Source: Flavobacteriaceae bacterium
GTDB taxonomy: Bacteria; Bacteroidota; Bacteroidia; Flavobacteriales; Flavobacteriaceae
DNA: 48,401 bases
NCBI GenBank assembly: GCA_017851655.1
Contig: JAFMMH010000007.1
Coordinates: 1 to 48,401, forward strand
Direction of reading: 5' to 3'
The position numbers and the translations under genes were made by a program. Positions 1 to 7,924 of the stretch are shown piece after piece; position 1 is the first letter of the stretch; every line of letters begins with the position of its first letter. A model generated the notes under the pieces. That model did no database searches and was not told the origin of the DNA. It saw only the letters and a list, made by a program, of their open reading frames with translations.

Positions 1-1194
1 AACAAATTAATAGACAATAAAACCGTATTTCCTTTAGAACTAAACACTATGCCAGGATGGGCAGGAAGTTCCTGGTACTTTTATCGTTACATGGATGCCA
101 GTAATAAAGATTCTTTTGTAGGAAAAGAAGCGATGGAATACTGGAAGGAAGTAGACCTCTATTTGGGAGGAAGTGAACACGCAACAGGCCATTTACTTTA
201 TTCTCGTTTTTGGCAAAAATTCCTATTTGATTTGGATTTATTACCTGTTGAAGAATACGCTAAAAAATTAATAAATCAAGGAATGATTTTAGGAACCTCA
301 GCGTTTCTTTACCGAAAGCCAGGTACACAAACCTTTGTTTCTAAAGATGCTATCAGAGAGGGAGAAAATCTTGAACCTATCCGCGTAGACGTAAGTTTAG
401 TAAACAGCTCTGATGAATTAAATATTGAAGGAGTTAGAAAATGGTTGCCTCAGTTTGAAAACGCCGAATTTGAATTGAAAAATGGTGTTTATAAAGTAGG
501 GAGAGAGGTTGAGAAAATGTCAAAATCAAAATACAACGTTGTCAATCCCGATGAAATTTGTGAGCAATATGGAGCAGATACTTTGAGGATGTATGAAATG
601 TTTTTAGGCCCAATAGAGCAAGCAAAACCATGGAATACAGCTGGAATTTCTGGTGTACATAATTTTCTTAAAAAATATTGGCGTCTTTTTTATGATGACC
701 AAAAGTGGCTCGTTAAGGAGGAGGAGCCCTCTAAAAAAGAATTAAAAATTTTACACGAAACCATCAAGAAGATCACGTATGACATTGAGCATTTTTCATT
801 CAACACATGTATCAGTGCATTGATGATTTGTGTAAACGAATTAACTAGTTTAAAAAGCCATAGTAGCCAAATTTTGAGTCCCTTAACCCTATTGCTTTCT
901 CCTTTCGCGCCCCATTTGTCAGAAGAGCTTTGGGAGCGATTAGGTAACAAGTCCAATATTGTTCATGTAGATTTTCCAATTTACGATGAAGCATATTTAG
1001 TTGAGGACACTAAAAATTATCCAGTTTCGTTTAATGGTAAAATGCGGTTTACTTTAGAACTTTCATTAGAGTTGGATCAAGAGGGTGTTCAAAAAGCTGT
1101 GTTACAAGATGACAGAACTGCGGAATATTTAGAAGGGAAAACACCAAAAAAATGGATAATAGTACCTAATAAAATCATCAATATTGTTTACTAA
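1..1194 (+). CDS. leuS: Leucyl-tRNA synthetase, C-terminal part (5' end outside window)
   Basis: Charges tRNA-Leu with leucine in the cytoplasm. The reading frame is open from base 1, so the start lies outside the window and 397 residues are visible of a protein that usually has about 900. The visible part begins in the class I catalytic core just before TMPGWAGSSWYFYRYMD, a signature of LeuS, and carries the KMSKS loop (KMSKS at visible residues 172-176). The anticodon-binding helical domain follows (LSPFAPHLSEELW), then the small C-terminal domain (FNGKMRF). The frame is intact to its stop and nothing is degenerate. Identification is from family motifs. The next gene lies 80 bp downstream on the same strand and looks unrelated in function. 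Confidence 0.97.
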   Translation, partial: NKLIDNKTVFPLELNTMPGWAGSSWYFYRYMDASNKDSFVGKEAMEYWKEVDLYLGGSEHATGHLLYSRFWQKFLFDLDLLPVEEYAKKLINQGMILGTSAFLYRKPGTQTFVSKDAIREGENLEPIRVDVSLVNSSDELNIEGVRKWLPQFENAEFELKNGVYKVGREVEKMSKSKYNVVNPDEICEQYGADTLRMYEMFLGPIEQAKPWNTAGISGVHNFLKKYWRLFYDDQKWLVKEEEPSKKELKILHETIKKITYDIEHFSFNTCISALMICVNELTSLKSHSSQILSPLTLLLSPFAPHLSEELWERLGNKSNIVHVDFPIYDEAYLVEDTKNYPVSFNGKMRFTLELSLELDQEGVQKAVLQDDRTAEYLEGKTPKKWIIVPNKIINIVY

Positions 1195-1200
1195 AAATTG

Positions 1201-1239
1201 AATTGTTTACGATAGATTAAATTTCATTTAAACAATTTT
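1201..1239 (+). terminator. Possible weak terminator after leuS
   Basis: A perfect 9-bp inverted repeat (AATTGTTTA at 1201-1209, TAAACAATT at 1229-1237) encloses a 19-nt loop and runs into a short T tract. The stem is very AT-rich, so it would be a poor terminator. It could equally be chance in AT-rich DNA. Confidence 0.25.
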
Positions 1240-1274
1240 AAGAACGTGAATTTTTATAATTTTACCTAAAAAAC

Positions 1275-1967
1275 ATGGGAACATATTACTTAATTATTAT
1301 TGTCATTTCTCTTGCCAGTATGTGGGTAAGCAATACCCTTAAGAGAAAATTTAAATTGTATTCACAAAAGCAGCTTCGCAACGGTATGTCAGGTAAAGAG
1401 ATTGCCGAGAAAATGTTGTCGGATCATGGTATTAGAGATGTAAAGGTCGTTTCCGTTCGAGGATCATTAACGGATCATTACGACCCTAGAAAGAAAACAG
1501 TGAATCTAAGTGAATCAGTGTACAGTGAGCGTAATGCTGCTGCTGCTGCTGTTGCAGCGCATGAATGTGGCCATGCCGTACAGCATGCCAAAGGTTATCA
1601 ATGGCTACAAATTAGATCCACTTTAGTCCCTATGGTAAGTGTGGCCTCTAATCTTTCCATGATCGTAATCATTGGGGGATTGGTATTGATGCAAATTATC
1701 CCTTTTGGTTTTAATATTGCTGTATTGGGCGTGGGACTTTTTGGTCTGGGAACTCTGTTTAGTTTCATCACCTTACCTGTGGAGTATGACGCCTCTGATC
1801 GTGCTTTAGGTTGGCTGCAGAGAAAAAATATGGTTTCCAAAGAGGAACTTGAAGGAGCACAAGACGCTTTAAAATGGGCTGCAAGAACCTATGTGGTGGC
1901 AGCTTTAGGCTCATTGGCTACTCTTGCTTATTTTGCATTTCAAGTCTTCGGGGGAAGAAGAGATTAA
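1275..1967 (+). CDS. YugP-family membrane zinc metallopeptidase
   Basis: Predicted membrane-bound zinc protease of the neutral_zn_metallopeptidase/YugP family; its substrate is unknown. The 230-residue protein has an N-terminal membrane helix (about residues 3-20). The zinc site HECGH is at residues 96-100, inside AAHECGHAVQHAKGY. Two hydrophobic segments follow (about 115-165), then EYDASDRALGWL, which holds the likely third zinc ligand, and a final hydrophobic helix. Length is normal for the family. The ATG at 1275 opens with a hydrophobic segment typical of the family. The 3' end overlaps the stop codon of the convergent Lrp gene within the tetranucleotide TTAA. Confidence 0.9.
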   Translation: MGTYYLIIIVISLASMWVSNTLKRKFKLYSQKQLRNGMSGKEIAEKMLSDHGIRDVKVVSVRGSLTDHYDPRKKTVNLSESVYSERNAAAAAVAAHECGHAVQHAKGYQWLQIRSTLVPMVSVASNLSMIVIIGGLVLMQIIPFGFNIAVLGVGLFGLGTLFSFITLPVEYDASDRALGWLQRKNMVSKEELEGAQDALKWAARTYVVAALGSLATLAYFAFQVFGGRRD

Positions 1968-2434
1968 ATGCTAATTTGTCTGTTCAGTTGTTGTTGGAGT
2001 GAGATGAAGGTCTCTGTTCTTGAAACACCTTCTACAGATTGAATTTTTTTGTTGAGCAATTCCATTAAATGTTCATTATCTCTGCAAAGTAATTTCACGA
2101 AAATGCTCCAATTTCCTGTAGTATAGTGACATTCAATAACTTCATCAATTTGTTCCAATTGTTTTACTGCTTCTGGATTACGTATGGCTTTATCTAAATA
2201 GATTCCGATAAATGCCATCGTTTTAAAGCCTAAAATTTTTGGATTTAGAATAATTTGAGATCCAGAAATGACTTCTGCTTTTTCAAGTTTTTTCAATCTC
2301 TGATGAACTGCAGCGCCAGATATTCCAGTTTCTTTTGCGATGGACATGATGGGTGTACGAGCATCTTTCGTCAATAACTTAAGGATGATTTTATCAATTC
2401 CATCGATCATTATAGTTTGTTCTGATATTTTCAT
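1964..2434 (-). CDS. Lrp/AsnC-family transcriptional regulator
   Basis: A leucine-responsive/AsnC-type DNA-binding regulator, cytoplasmic, probably an oligomer that senses amino acids. The 156-residue protein has an N-terminal helix-turn-helix (about residues 10-60, with SIAKETGISGAAVHQRLKKLE). It is followed by a ligand-binding RAM/AsnC domain (about 75-150, including TTGNWSIFVKL and VEGVSRTETFISL). An alternative start is the internal Met at residue 9 (MIDGIDK). I kept the longer form because the predicted promoter lies well upstream. It is transcribed divergently from the DUF423 gene and converges on the YugP gene with stop codons interleaved. The effector and target genes cannot be read from the sequence. 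Confidence 0.9.
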   Translation of the reverse strand: MKISEQTIMIDGIDKIILKLLTKDARTPIMSIAKETGISGAAVHQRLKKLEKAEVISGSQIILNPKILGFKTMAFIGIYLDKAIRNPEAVKQLEQIDEVIECHYTTGNWSIFVKLLCRDNEHLMELLNKKIQSVEGVSRTETFISLQQQLNRQISI

Positions 2435-2503
2435 TTTTAATAGATTATCTATTTTTGATTTAAAATATATAGTGTTAAGACATTTTCTGTTTTATATTTA
2501 AAA

Positions 2504-2531
2504 CAAAAATATCAAATTAATTAGAGTTCAA
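2504..2531 (-). promoter_or_regulatory. Predicted promoter of the Lrp gene
   Basis: On the minus strand a TAnnTTTG element (TATTTTTG, 2511 to 2504) is preceded, 17 nt upstream, by TTG (2531 to 2529). This fits the Bacteroidota -33/-7 promoter form. It gives a leader of roughly 65 nt. The TTG overlaps the first base of the divergent DUF423 gene. Inferred from pattern only. Confidence 0.45.
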
Positions 2532-2911
2532 TGAAAAAAGAGATGCGGATTGCAGGAAGTCTATTGATGGTCTTGGGTGTAATTTTGGGTGCAATGGGAA
2601 GTCATTATCTCAAAGAAAAATTGCCTCCTTCAGCCATGGAAAGTTTTGATATTGGAATTCAATATTTGATTTATCATGCATTGGCACTGCTATTGCTCTC
2701 TAGAATGAGATTTGGTACTCAGAAAAGAAAAAAAACTGTTTTTTATATGATTCTTCTTGGCATACTTCTTTTTTCAGGGAGTATAGTTATCTTATCTTTT
2801 AAGAGTCTCATTCCCTTTAATATAAGATGGATTGGTCCTCTTACACCAGTTGGCGGGGGTTTGCTTATAGCAGCATGGGTTGCTACTGCTTTTTCTTTTG
2901 CAAAAAAGTGA
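2531..2911 (+). CDS. DUF423 (YgdD-like) small membrane protein
   Basis: A 126-residue inner-membrane protein of the DUF423 family; function unknown. Four hydrophobic segments are visible (about residues 8-26, 44-60, 68-90, 102-122). The family-typical first segment LGVILGAMGSHYLKEKL (usually GAFGAHGLK) and the following IQYLIYHALALLLL are clear. It stands alone between the divergent Lrp gene and the convergent hemD gene, with only 2 nt between its stop and the hemD stop. There is no evidence for a partner. Assignment to the family is firm; any function would be a guess. Confidence 0.88.
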   Translation: MKKEMRIAGSLLMVLGVILGAMGSHYLKEKLPPSAMESFDIGIQYLIYHALALLLLSRMRFGTQKRKKTVFYMILLGILLFSGSIVILSFKSLIPFNIRWIGPLTPVGGGLLIAAWVATAFSFAKK

Positions 2912-2913
2912 AT

Positions 2914-3657
2914 TTATTTATTGATCTTTTCGATGTACTTTTCGATCGCCATAGTCATGGACGGAGTTTCAGGTGTCGGAGCCTTAATATCAATTCTTAG
3001 TTTAGATTCTTCAGCAGCTTTAACTGTTGAATTTCCATAAACAGCAATCCGAGTGTCATTTTGTTTGAAGTCAGGAAAATTTTTGAATAAAGACTCTATA
3101 CCCGAAGGACTAAAGAATACAAGAACATCGTAGTAAACATCTCTCAGATCGGATAAATCACTCACTACTGTTTTGTATAGAATAGCACGTTGCCATTTGA
3201 CTTTAAGCTTGTCTAAAAAATCTGGGATATCTTGTTTTAGCAAATCAGACGTTGGAAAAAGAAAAGTTTCTTTCTGAAATTTTTTAAACACACTCTCAAG
3301 GTCAGTGATACTTCGCTCACCTACATAGATTTTTCTTTTTCTGTACACAACATACTTTTGTAGATAAAAGGCAACAGCCTCTGATTGGCAAAAATATTTA
3401 GTAGTATCGGGAACAGTAAAACGCATTTCTTTACAAAGGCGGAAAAAATGATCTACTGCATTCCGACTTGTTAAAACAATATTCTGAAAATTATTGAAAT
3501 CTATTTTTTGTTGCCTTACTTCTTTGCCTGTCAAACCTTCGACATGGATAAACGGACGAAAATTAACAGTCAACTTATGTTTTTCTTGAAGTCTGCTATA
3601 GGGAGATTTGTCTGAGGAGGGTTCTGGTTGAGAAACCAAAATAGTTTTCACTTTCAT
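2914..3657 (-). CDS. hemD: Uroporphyrinogen-III synthase
   Basis: Closes and isomerises hydroxymethylbilane to uroporphyrinogen III in tetrapyrrole (heme) synthesis; cytoplasmic. The 247-residue protein shows the two-lobed HemD fold: ILVSQPE near the N-terminus, NIVLTSRNAVDHFF (first lobe), then DVLVFFSPSGIESLFKNFPDF and IAVYGNSTVKAAEE (second lobe). A TTG at 3669 is in frame, but I chose the ATG at 3657 because the protein then begins MKVKTILVSQPEP, the usual start in this lineage. It follows a DUF4271 gene on the same strand, 8 nt upstream, so the two are probably cotranscribed. HemD sequences diverge strongly, so the call rests on several weak motifs plus this neighbour. Confidence 0.88.
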   Translation of the reverse strand: MKVKTILVSQPEPSSDKSPYSRLQEKHKLTVNFRPFIHVEGLTGKEVRQQKIDFNNFQNIVLTSRNAVDHFFRLCKEMRFTVPDTTKYFCQSEAVAFYLQKYVVYRKRKIYVGERSITDLESVFKKFQKETFLFPTSDLLKQDIPDFLDKLKVKWQRAILYKTVVSDLSDLRDVYYDVLVFFSPSGIESLFKNFPDFKQNDTRIAVYGNSTVKAAEESKLRIDIKAPTPETPSMTMAIEKYIEKINK

Positions 3658-3665
3658 AATTCCAT

Positions 3666-4328
3666 TCAATTTGTTTCAATAAAAACATAATACACCCAAA
3701 ACCAAGGTGCTATTTTGAATGTGCAAAGATAAAGAAATATATATATTACATCATTCGTATGTGATTTAATAAAAGAAAAAAATAATCGAAATTGATTTAC
3801 TACCCACAGAATTAAAAGGACACCTATTATGGATTCAATAAACAGTAATGGGATAGTGCTATAATTCCAGAGAAAAAGTAGTCCCAAGAGCACTATGGAA
3901 TATTGAGTTGCGTATGTAAAATTCTTAAAAAAAAGGATTTTGATTTTGTGTTTAATATTTAATTCTTTGCAAAAAGCATGTACAATGAGATATCTGATAG
4001 ACAAGACAAAAACCAAACCTAATAGCAAATAAAAAAACTCAAAACCAAGCTCCATAGATTGGATATTGTATATGGAGAGTGAAAAATATCCTAGAGCTAA
4101 AGAGTTTGTGATAATGAAAAAACTGAACATGTTGAAGAATGAGAAATAATTAAGTTCTCTATCATTACTGTACTTTCCGAAATAGACTATTGAACCAAGA
4201 ATATTGATTAAACTTTTAAATCGATTAGGGTCAATCTTGAATAGCGCTAGAATAAAAAGCAAATTCAAGAAAAACATCAGACTCATCCAATCCGCATGTA
4301 GATCGGTTCTGTAAATCCATTCTCCCAT
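3666..4328 (-). CDS. DUF4271 polytopic membrane protein
   Basis: A 220-residue integral membrane protein of the DUF4271 family, found in Bacteroidota; function unknown. It has about six hydrophobic segments. The family-like N-terminal part reads WMSLMFFLNLLFILALFKIDP, followed by a short soluble stretch (FGKYSNDREL) and then repeated membrane helices to the C-terminus. It is first in a minus-strand pair with hemD. Its start lies back to back with a glycosyltransferase gene across an 87-bp intergenic region. A link with heme or cell-envelope synthesis is only suggested by the neighbour. Confidence 0.82.
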   Translation of the reverse strand: MGEWIYRTDLHADWMSLMFFLNLLFILALFKIDPNRFKSLINILGSIVYFGKYSNDRELNYFSFFNMFSFFIITNSLALGYFSLSIYNIQSMELGFEFFYLLLGLVFVLSIRYLIVHAFCKELNIKHKIKILFFKNFTYATQYSIVLLGLLFLWNYSTIPLLFIESIIGVLLILWVVNQFRLFFSFIKSHTNDVIYIFLYLCTFKIAPWFWVYYVFIETN

Positions 4329-4367
4329 GCTCTAAAATTAATGGTTTTCTAAAAAATTATTGTAGTG

Positions 4368-4396
4368 TTTGGTGTGATATGTTGTGCATACATTTG
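4368..4396 (+). promoter_or_regulatory. Promoter of the glycosyltransferase-pyrC-DUF4296 operon
   Basis: TTTG (4368-4371), a 17-nt gap, then TACATTTG (4389-4396) match the Bacteroidota -33/-7 elements well. Transcription would begin near 4401, about 15 nt before the ATG at 4416. This excludes an upstream in-frame start near 4365. Confidence 0.65.
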
Positions 4397-4415
4397 CTAC
4401 TTTTACCGTTGGACT

Positions 4416-5135
4416 ATGGAAAAAGTTTTAATCATCATTCCAACCTACAACGAAATTGAAAATATCAAATCAATAATTGAGGCGGTATTTGAAACAAAAT
4501 TGGCATTAAATATTTTGATAGTAGACGATCAATCGCCGGATGGAACTGCAGCACAGGTAATGGAGATGATGAGTCAATTCCCAGAGCAACTATTTATTGA
4601 ATCAAGAGCGGATAAAAAAGGACTAGGAACGGCCTACGTGCACGGTTTTTTGTGGGCTTTGCGAAGAAATTACGATTATATTTTTGAAATGGATGCCGAC
4701 TTTTCCCACGATCCAAACGAACTGAGGTCCATGTTAACTATTCTAAAAAACCGCTCGGATCTAGTTGTGGGATCTCGATATGTTAAAGGGGTTAACGTAG
4801 TTAATTGGCCTTTAAGCAGGATATTGTTGTCTTACTTTGCCTCTCTTTATGTGAGACTTATTACCGGAATGCCCGTTAAAGACTCAACCGCAGGTTTTGT
4901 AGGATATAGAAGAACGGTTTTGGAATCTATTGATTTAGAAAAAATAAAGTTTGTAGGGTATGCTTTTCAAATAGAATTAAAATACAAAGCTTGGCTCAAA
5001 AAGTTTAGGCTGGAAGAGCATCCAATCGTTTTTTTAAATCGTGCCAAAGGGAAGTCTAAAATGAATGGCAGTATAATTTGGGAAGCGTTATTTGGTGTTT
5101 TATTTTTACGCATATTTAAAAATAGATTCCGATGA
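4416..5135 (+). CDS. Polyprenol monophosphomannose synthase-like glycosyltransferase (GT2)
   Basis: Family 2 glycosyltransferase, probably moving a sugar (mannose in characterised relatives) from a nucleotide donor to polyprenyl phosphate at the inner face of the membrane. The 239-residue protein has the GT-A motifs IIPTYNEIENI (residues 6-16), DDQSPDGT, and the metal-binding EMDADFSHDP. There is no C-terminal membrane domain, as in soluble DPM1-type enzymes. The ATG at 4416 was chosen over an upstream frame extension because it restores the normal N-terminus MEKVLIIIPTYNE and follows a well-formed promoter. The stop overlaps the pyrC start (ATGA), so the genes are translationally coupled. 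Confidence 0.9.
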   Translation: MEKVLIIIPTYNEIENIKSIIEAVFETKLALNILIVDDQSPDGTAAQVMEMMSQFPEQLFIESRADKKGLGTAYVHGFLWALRRNYDYIFEMDADFSHDPNELRSMLTILKNRSDLVVGSRYVKGVNVVNWPLSRILLSYFASLYVRLITGMPVKDSTAGFVGYRRTVLESIDLEKIKFVGYAFQIELKYKAWLKKFRLEEHPIVFLNRAKGKSKMNGSIIWEALFGVLFLRIFKNRFR

Positions 5136-6481
5136 ATACGACTTCTAAATTGGTCATAAAAAATGCACGAATAGTCAACGAACAACAAATTGTTGAAACC
5201 GATTTATTAATTCAAGGAAAATACATCACAAAAATAGGTAAAGGAATTTCCAGCACTTCCGCCGATCAAGTATATGACGCAGAAGGGAAATACATTATCC
5301 CAGGTCTTATAGACGATCAAGTACATTTTAGAGAACCAGGCCTCACCCATAAAGCCTGTATAGAGACTGAGTCTAAGGCAGCATTAGCAGGCGGAATAAC
5401 ATCTTTTATTGAGATGCCCAATACACAACCACAGACGACCACCCAATCTGAATGGGATCAAAAAAATAAACGTGCAGAAGAGACTTCTTTTGCAAATTAT
5501 GCTTTTATGTTTGGTGGCACAAATGATAATTTGGATGAAATCCTTGCTCTGGATAACAAACGTGTGCCGGCATTAAAACTTTTTTTAGGTTCCTCTACTG
5601 GAAATATGTTGGTAGATAATCCGGAGGTGTTAAAATCTATTTTTAGTAGTACCTCATTGGTTATTGCAGTTCATTGTGAAGATGAACAGACTATCAGAGA
5701 AAATACTAAGACTGCCCAAGAAAAATATGGCGATCAGATCCCTATCTCTGAGCATCCTTTTATTCGAAGTGAAGAAGCGTGTTATCTCTCATCTTCTCAA
5801 GCTGTAGCCTTGGCAAAGGAGACAGGAGCAAGACTTCATGTTTTTCATGTTTCTACCGCAAAAGAGTTAGCACTTTTTAGAAATGATATTCCTTTAAAAG
5901 ATAAAAAAATTACAGCAGAGGTTTGTACACATCATTTATGGTTTTCTTCAGAAGATTATACTGAAAAAGGAACTCATATCAAATGGAATCCAGCCGTTAA
6001 AACAAAAGAAGATAGAGCAGCTCTTTGGGAAGGATTAAATTCTGATTTGTTGGATGTATTGGCAACAGACCATGCACCACATACCTTAGAAGAAAAAAAT
6101 CAAACTTATTTGAAGGCACCTTCTGGGGGGCCTCTGGTACAACATGCTCTACCTGCTTTGCTCACCTCATACCATAAAGGAAAATTAAGTCTTGAAAAAC
6201 TTGTAGAAAAAGCCTGTCATAATCCCGCAATCCTTTTCGATGTAAAACAAAGGGGCTATATCCGTGAAGGGTATTTTGCAGACCTAGTTGTATTGGATAT
6301 TGAAAAAGAATTCATCGTAAATAAAGATGAACTACTTTATCAATGCGGATGGTCTCCCTTTGAGGGAACACTTTTTAAAGGCGCTGTAGAACGCACTATG
6401 TTAAACGGTCATTGGGCTTATGCTAACGGAAAAGTTAATCCAATTTCAGCTGCTGAAGCCCTAACATTTGATAGAGAATGA
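5132..6481 (+). CDS. pyrC: Dihydroorotase
   Basis: Interconverts carbamoyl aspartate and dihydroorotate in pyrimidine synthesis; cytoplasmic zinc enzyme of the amidohydrolase fold. The 449-residue protein has IIPGLIDDQVHFREPGLTHK (about residues 56-75), EMPNT, LKLFLGSS, VHCED, HVSTAKE and ATDHAPHT, all in family order. The first metal motif reads DQVHFR where most dihydroorotases have HxH, so the first His is Gln; I believe this is normal for flavobacterial members. The ATG lies inside the preceding stop (ATGA), and its own stop overlaps the DUF4296 start in the same way, giving a three-gene coupled operon. Confidence 0.95.
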   Translation: MNTTSKLVIKNARIVNEQQIVETDLLIQGKYITKIGKGISSTSADQVYDAEGKYIIPGLIDDQVHFREPGLTHKACIETESKAALAGGITSFIEMPNTQPQTTTQSEWDQKNKRAEETSFANYAFMFGGTNDNLDEILALDNKRVPALKLFLGSSTGNMLVDNPEVLKSIFSSTSLVIAVHCEDEQTIRENTKTAQEKYGDQIPISEHPFIRSEEACYLSSSQAVALAKETGARLHVFHVSTAKELALFRNDIPLKDKKITAEVCTHHLWFSSEDYTEKGTHIKWNPAVKTKEDRAALWEGLNSDLLDVLATDHAPHTLEEKNQTYLKAPSGGPLVQHALPALLTSYHKGKLSLEKLVEKACHNPAILFDVKQRGYIREGYFADLVVLDIEKEFIVNKDELLYQCGWSPFEGTLFKGAVERTMLNGHWAYANGKVNPISAAEALTFDRE

Positions 6482-6852
6482 AAATACAGTACTACATTTT
6501 GATGTTTTTTTCAGTAATTCTATTGCAGCGTTGTAGTAGTACGGGTGCTGTAGAAAAACCAGATAATCTGATAAAAGAGTCCGTCATGGAAAAGATCTTA
6601 TATGATGCCACATTAATGAAAACGATGATGTCATATAAACCTAAAAATCCAGACTTCGAAAATGTTTTGGGAAAATCTTATCTCTACATCAAATACGAAA
6701 TTGACTCTCTTCAACTCATCGAAAGTGAACGTTATTATGCCAAGTTTCCAAGAACTTATTACAGAATGTATAGTAATGTTTTAGATCGTTTAAATAAAAC
6801 ACAGGACAGTATTACTAACGATACAAAAAGCGATAAAACTCGTCAAGACTAA
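6478..6852 (+). CDS. DUF4296 putative lipoprotein
   Basis: A 124-residue protein of the Bacteroidota DUF4296 family; function unknown. It begins with a hydrophobic signal segment (about residues 4-17) followed by LLQRCSS. This is a plausible though imperfect lipobox, with Arg rather than a small residue before the Cys at position 19. The mature part is short and helical, with the family pattern MEKILYDATLMKTMM and a central YIKYEIDSLQLIESERYYA. The start overlaps the pyrC stop (ATGA), so it is translationally coupled to pyrC. The stop is interleaved with that of the convergent epimerase gene (CTAA). Confidence 0.82.
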   Translation: MKIQYYILMFFSVILLQRCSSTGAVEKPDNLIKESVMEKILYDATLMKTMMSYKPKNPDFENVLGKSYLYIKYEIDSLQLIESERYYAKFPRTYYRMYSNVLDRLNKTQDSITNDTKSDKTRQD

Positions 6853-7850
6853 GCCTTGTAGTCCTTGCTAATTTTTTCTAGTGTTATTTTGGTATCCTGA
6901 TAGGAAAAAGCTAGTTTTTTTTCAATTTTTGATCCGTCATATTTTTGGTCACTACAGAGACTTTGGACGAATGCTTGACTCAAAAATGATTTCTTGATTC
7001 CTAAAGCGTATAGTATTTTGTCAAGAACATAGAGTGTATAAAGAAGTCCTTTTGTCAAAGGAAATTTGGGGGGTTTTTTATCCAGACTCTTAGCAATTTT
7101 ACCTAGTAAATCTTTGTATTTTAAATTTTCAGAGACTAAAATAAAGCGTTCATTTTTGATATTGGATTCCATAAGAAGAATCAAAGGATTTACAACATCC
7201 TCTAAAGCGACAATGCCTACACTGCCAATTGGATAAAATCGAAGTCCTTTAGCGATTCTACGGATTAATGTTCCACTGCTTCGTTCCCAAAAATGACTTC
7301 CCAGAATGAGTCCTGGATTCACGATAACTACATTTAAACCCTCTTGTGAAGCTCTCCAAACTTCAAGTTCTGCACCGTATTTTGAATGTGCATAAGTAGT
7401 ATGATTTTGATCAGAATTCCAATGGTGATCTTCATTAACAAGTGGAATGGTTTGTTCCACTCCTAGAGCAGCTATTGAACTTACATAGGCAAATTTATCA
7501 ACTTGATATTTTAGGGCTAAGTTTACCATGTTGGCAGTACCTTCAATATTAGTTTTGTTCAGTTTTTCTTGTTGAAATTGAGCAAAAGAAATTTTTGCAG
7601 CACAATGGTAGACTTGTTTTACATGTTTAAATAGGGAATCCAGTCCAATGATATCGTTCAGTTCAACTTGCTCCCATCGAATTCTAGAAAAATATTCTGG
7701 ATGCTTGGGTGCAAGCGTTTTGAATAGTTGTTCAATTTTTTGAACACTTTCTTCTCTTCTGTATAGGGCAATTAGTGGAAGGTTTTTTTGTGCACATGCA
7801 AATAACACATGAGACCCGACCATTCCTGTAGCTCCACTTACCAAAATCAT
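6849..7850 (-). CDS. NAD-dependent epimerase/dehydratase (extended SDR)
   Basis: A cytoplasmic extended short-chain dehydrogenase acting on an unknown, probably nucleotide-sugar or sterol-like, substrate. The 333-residue protein starts MILVSGATGMVGSHV with the Rossmann GxxGxxG. It has DSLFKHVKQVYHCAA after the second strand, YVSSIAALG, and the catalytic YAHSK (YxxxK) motif with the usual Ser upstream. VVIVNPGLILG follows. Length is normal. It stands alone on the minus strand between two plus-strand units and shares four bases with the DUF4296 stop codon. The substrate cannot be told from the sequence. Confidence 0.88.
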   Translation of the reverse strand: MILVSGATGMVGSHVLFACAQKNLPLIALYRREESVQKIEQLFKTLAPKHPEYFSRIRWEQVELNDIIGLDSLFKHVKQVYHCAAKISFAQFQQEKLNKTNIEGTANMVNLALKYQVDKFAYVSSIAALGVEQTIPLVNEDHHWNSDQNHTTYAHSKYGAELEVWRASQEGLNVVIVNPGLILGSHFWERSSGTLIRRIAKGLRFYPIGSVGIVALEDVVNPLILLMESNIKNERFILVSENLKYKDLLGKIAKSLDKKPPKFPLTKGLLYTLYVLDKILYALGIKKSFLSQAFVQSLCSDQKYDGSKIEKKLAFSYQDTKITLEKISKDYKA

Positions 7851-7882
7851 AAGAACGAAAATACACTTTTTTGATTTTGATT

Positions 7883-7912
7883 TTTGGATTCCCCCAGAGA
7901 AATCTATCTTTA
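7883..7912 (+). promoter_or_regulatory. Predicted tyrS promoter
   Basis: TTTG (7883-7886), an 18-nt gap and TATCTTTA (7905-7912, one mismatch to TAnnTTTG) lie just upstream of tyrS. They predict a 5' leader of only about 7 nt before the ATG at 7925. Confidence 0.45.
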
Positions 7913-7924
7913 CTCAAAAAATAA

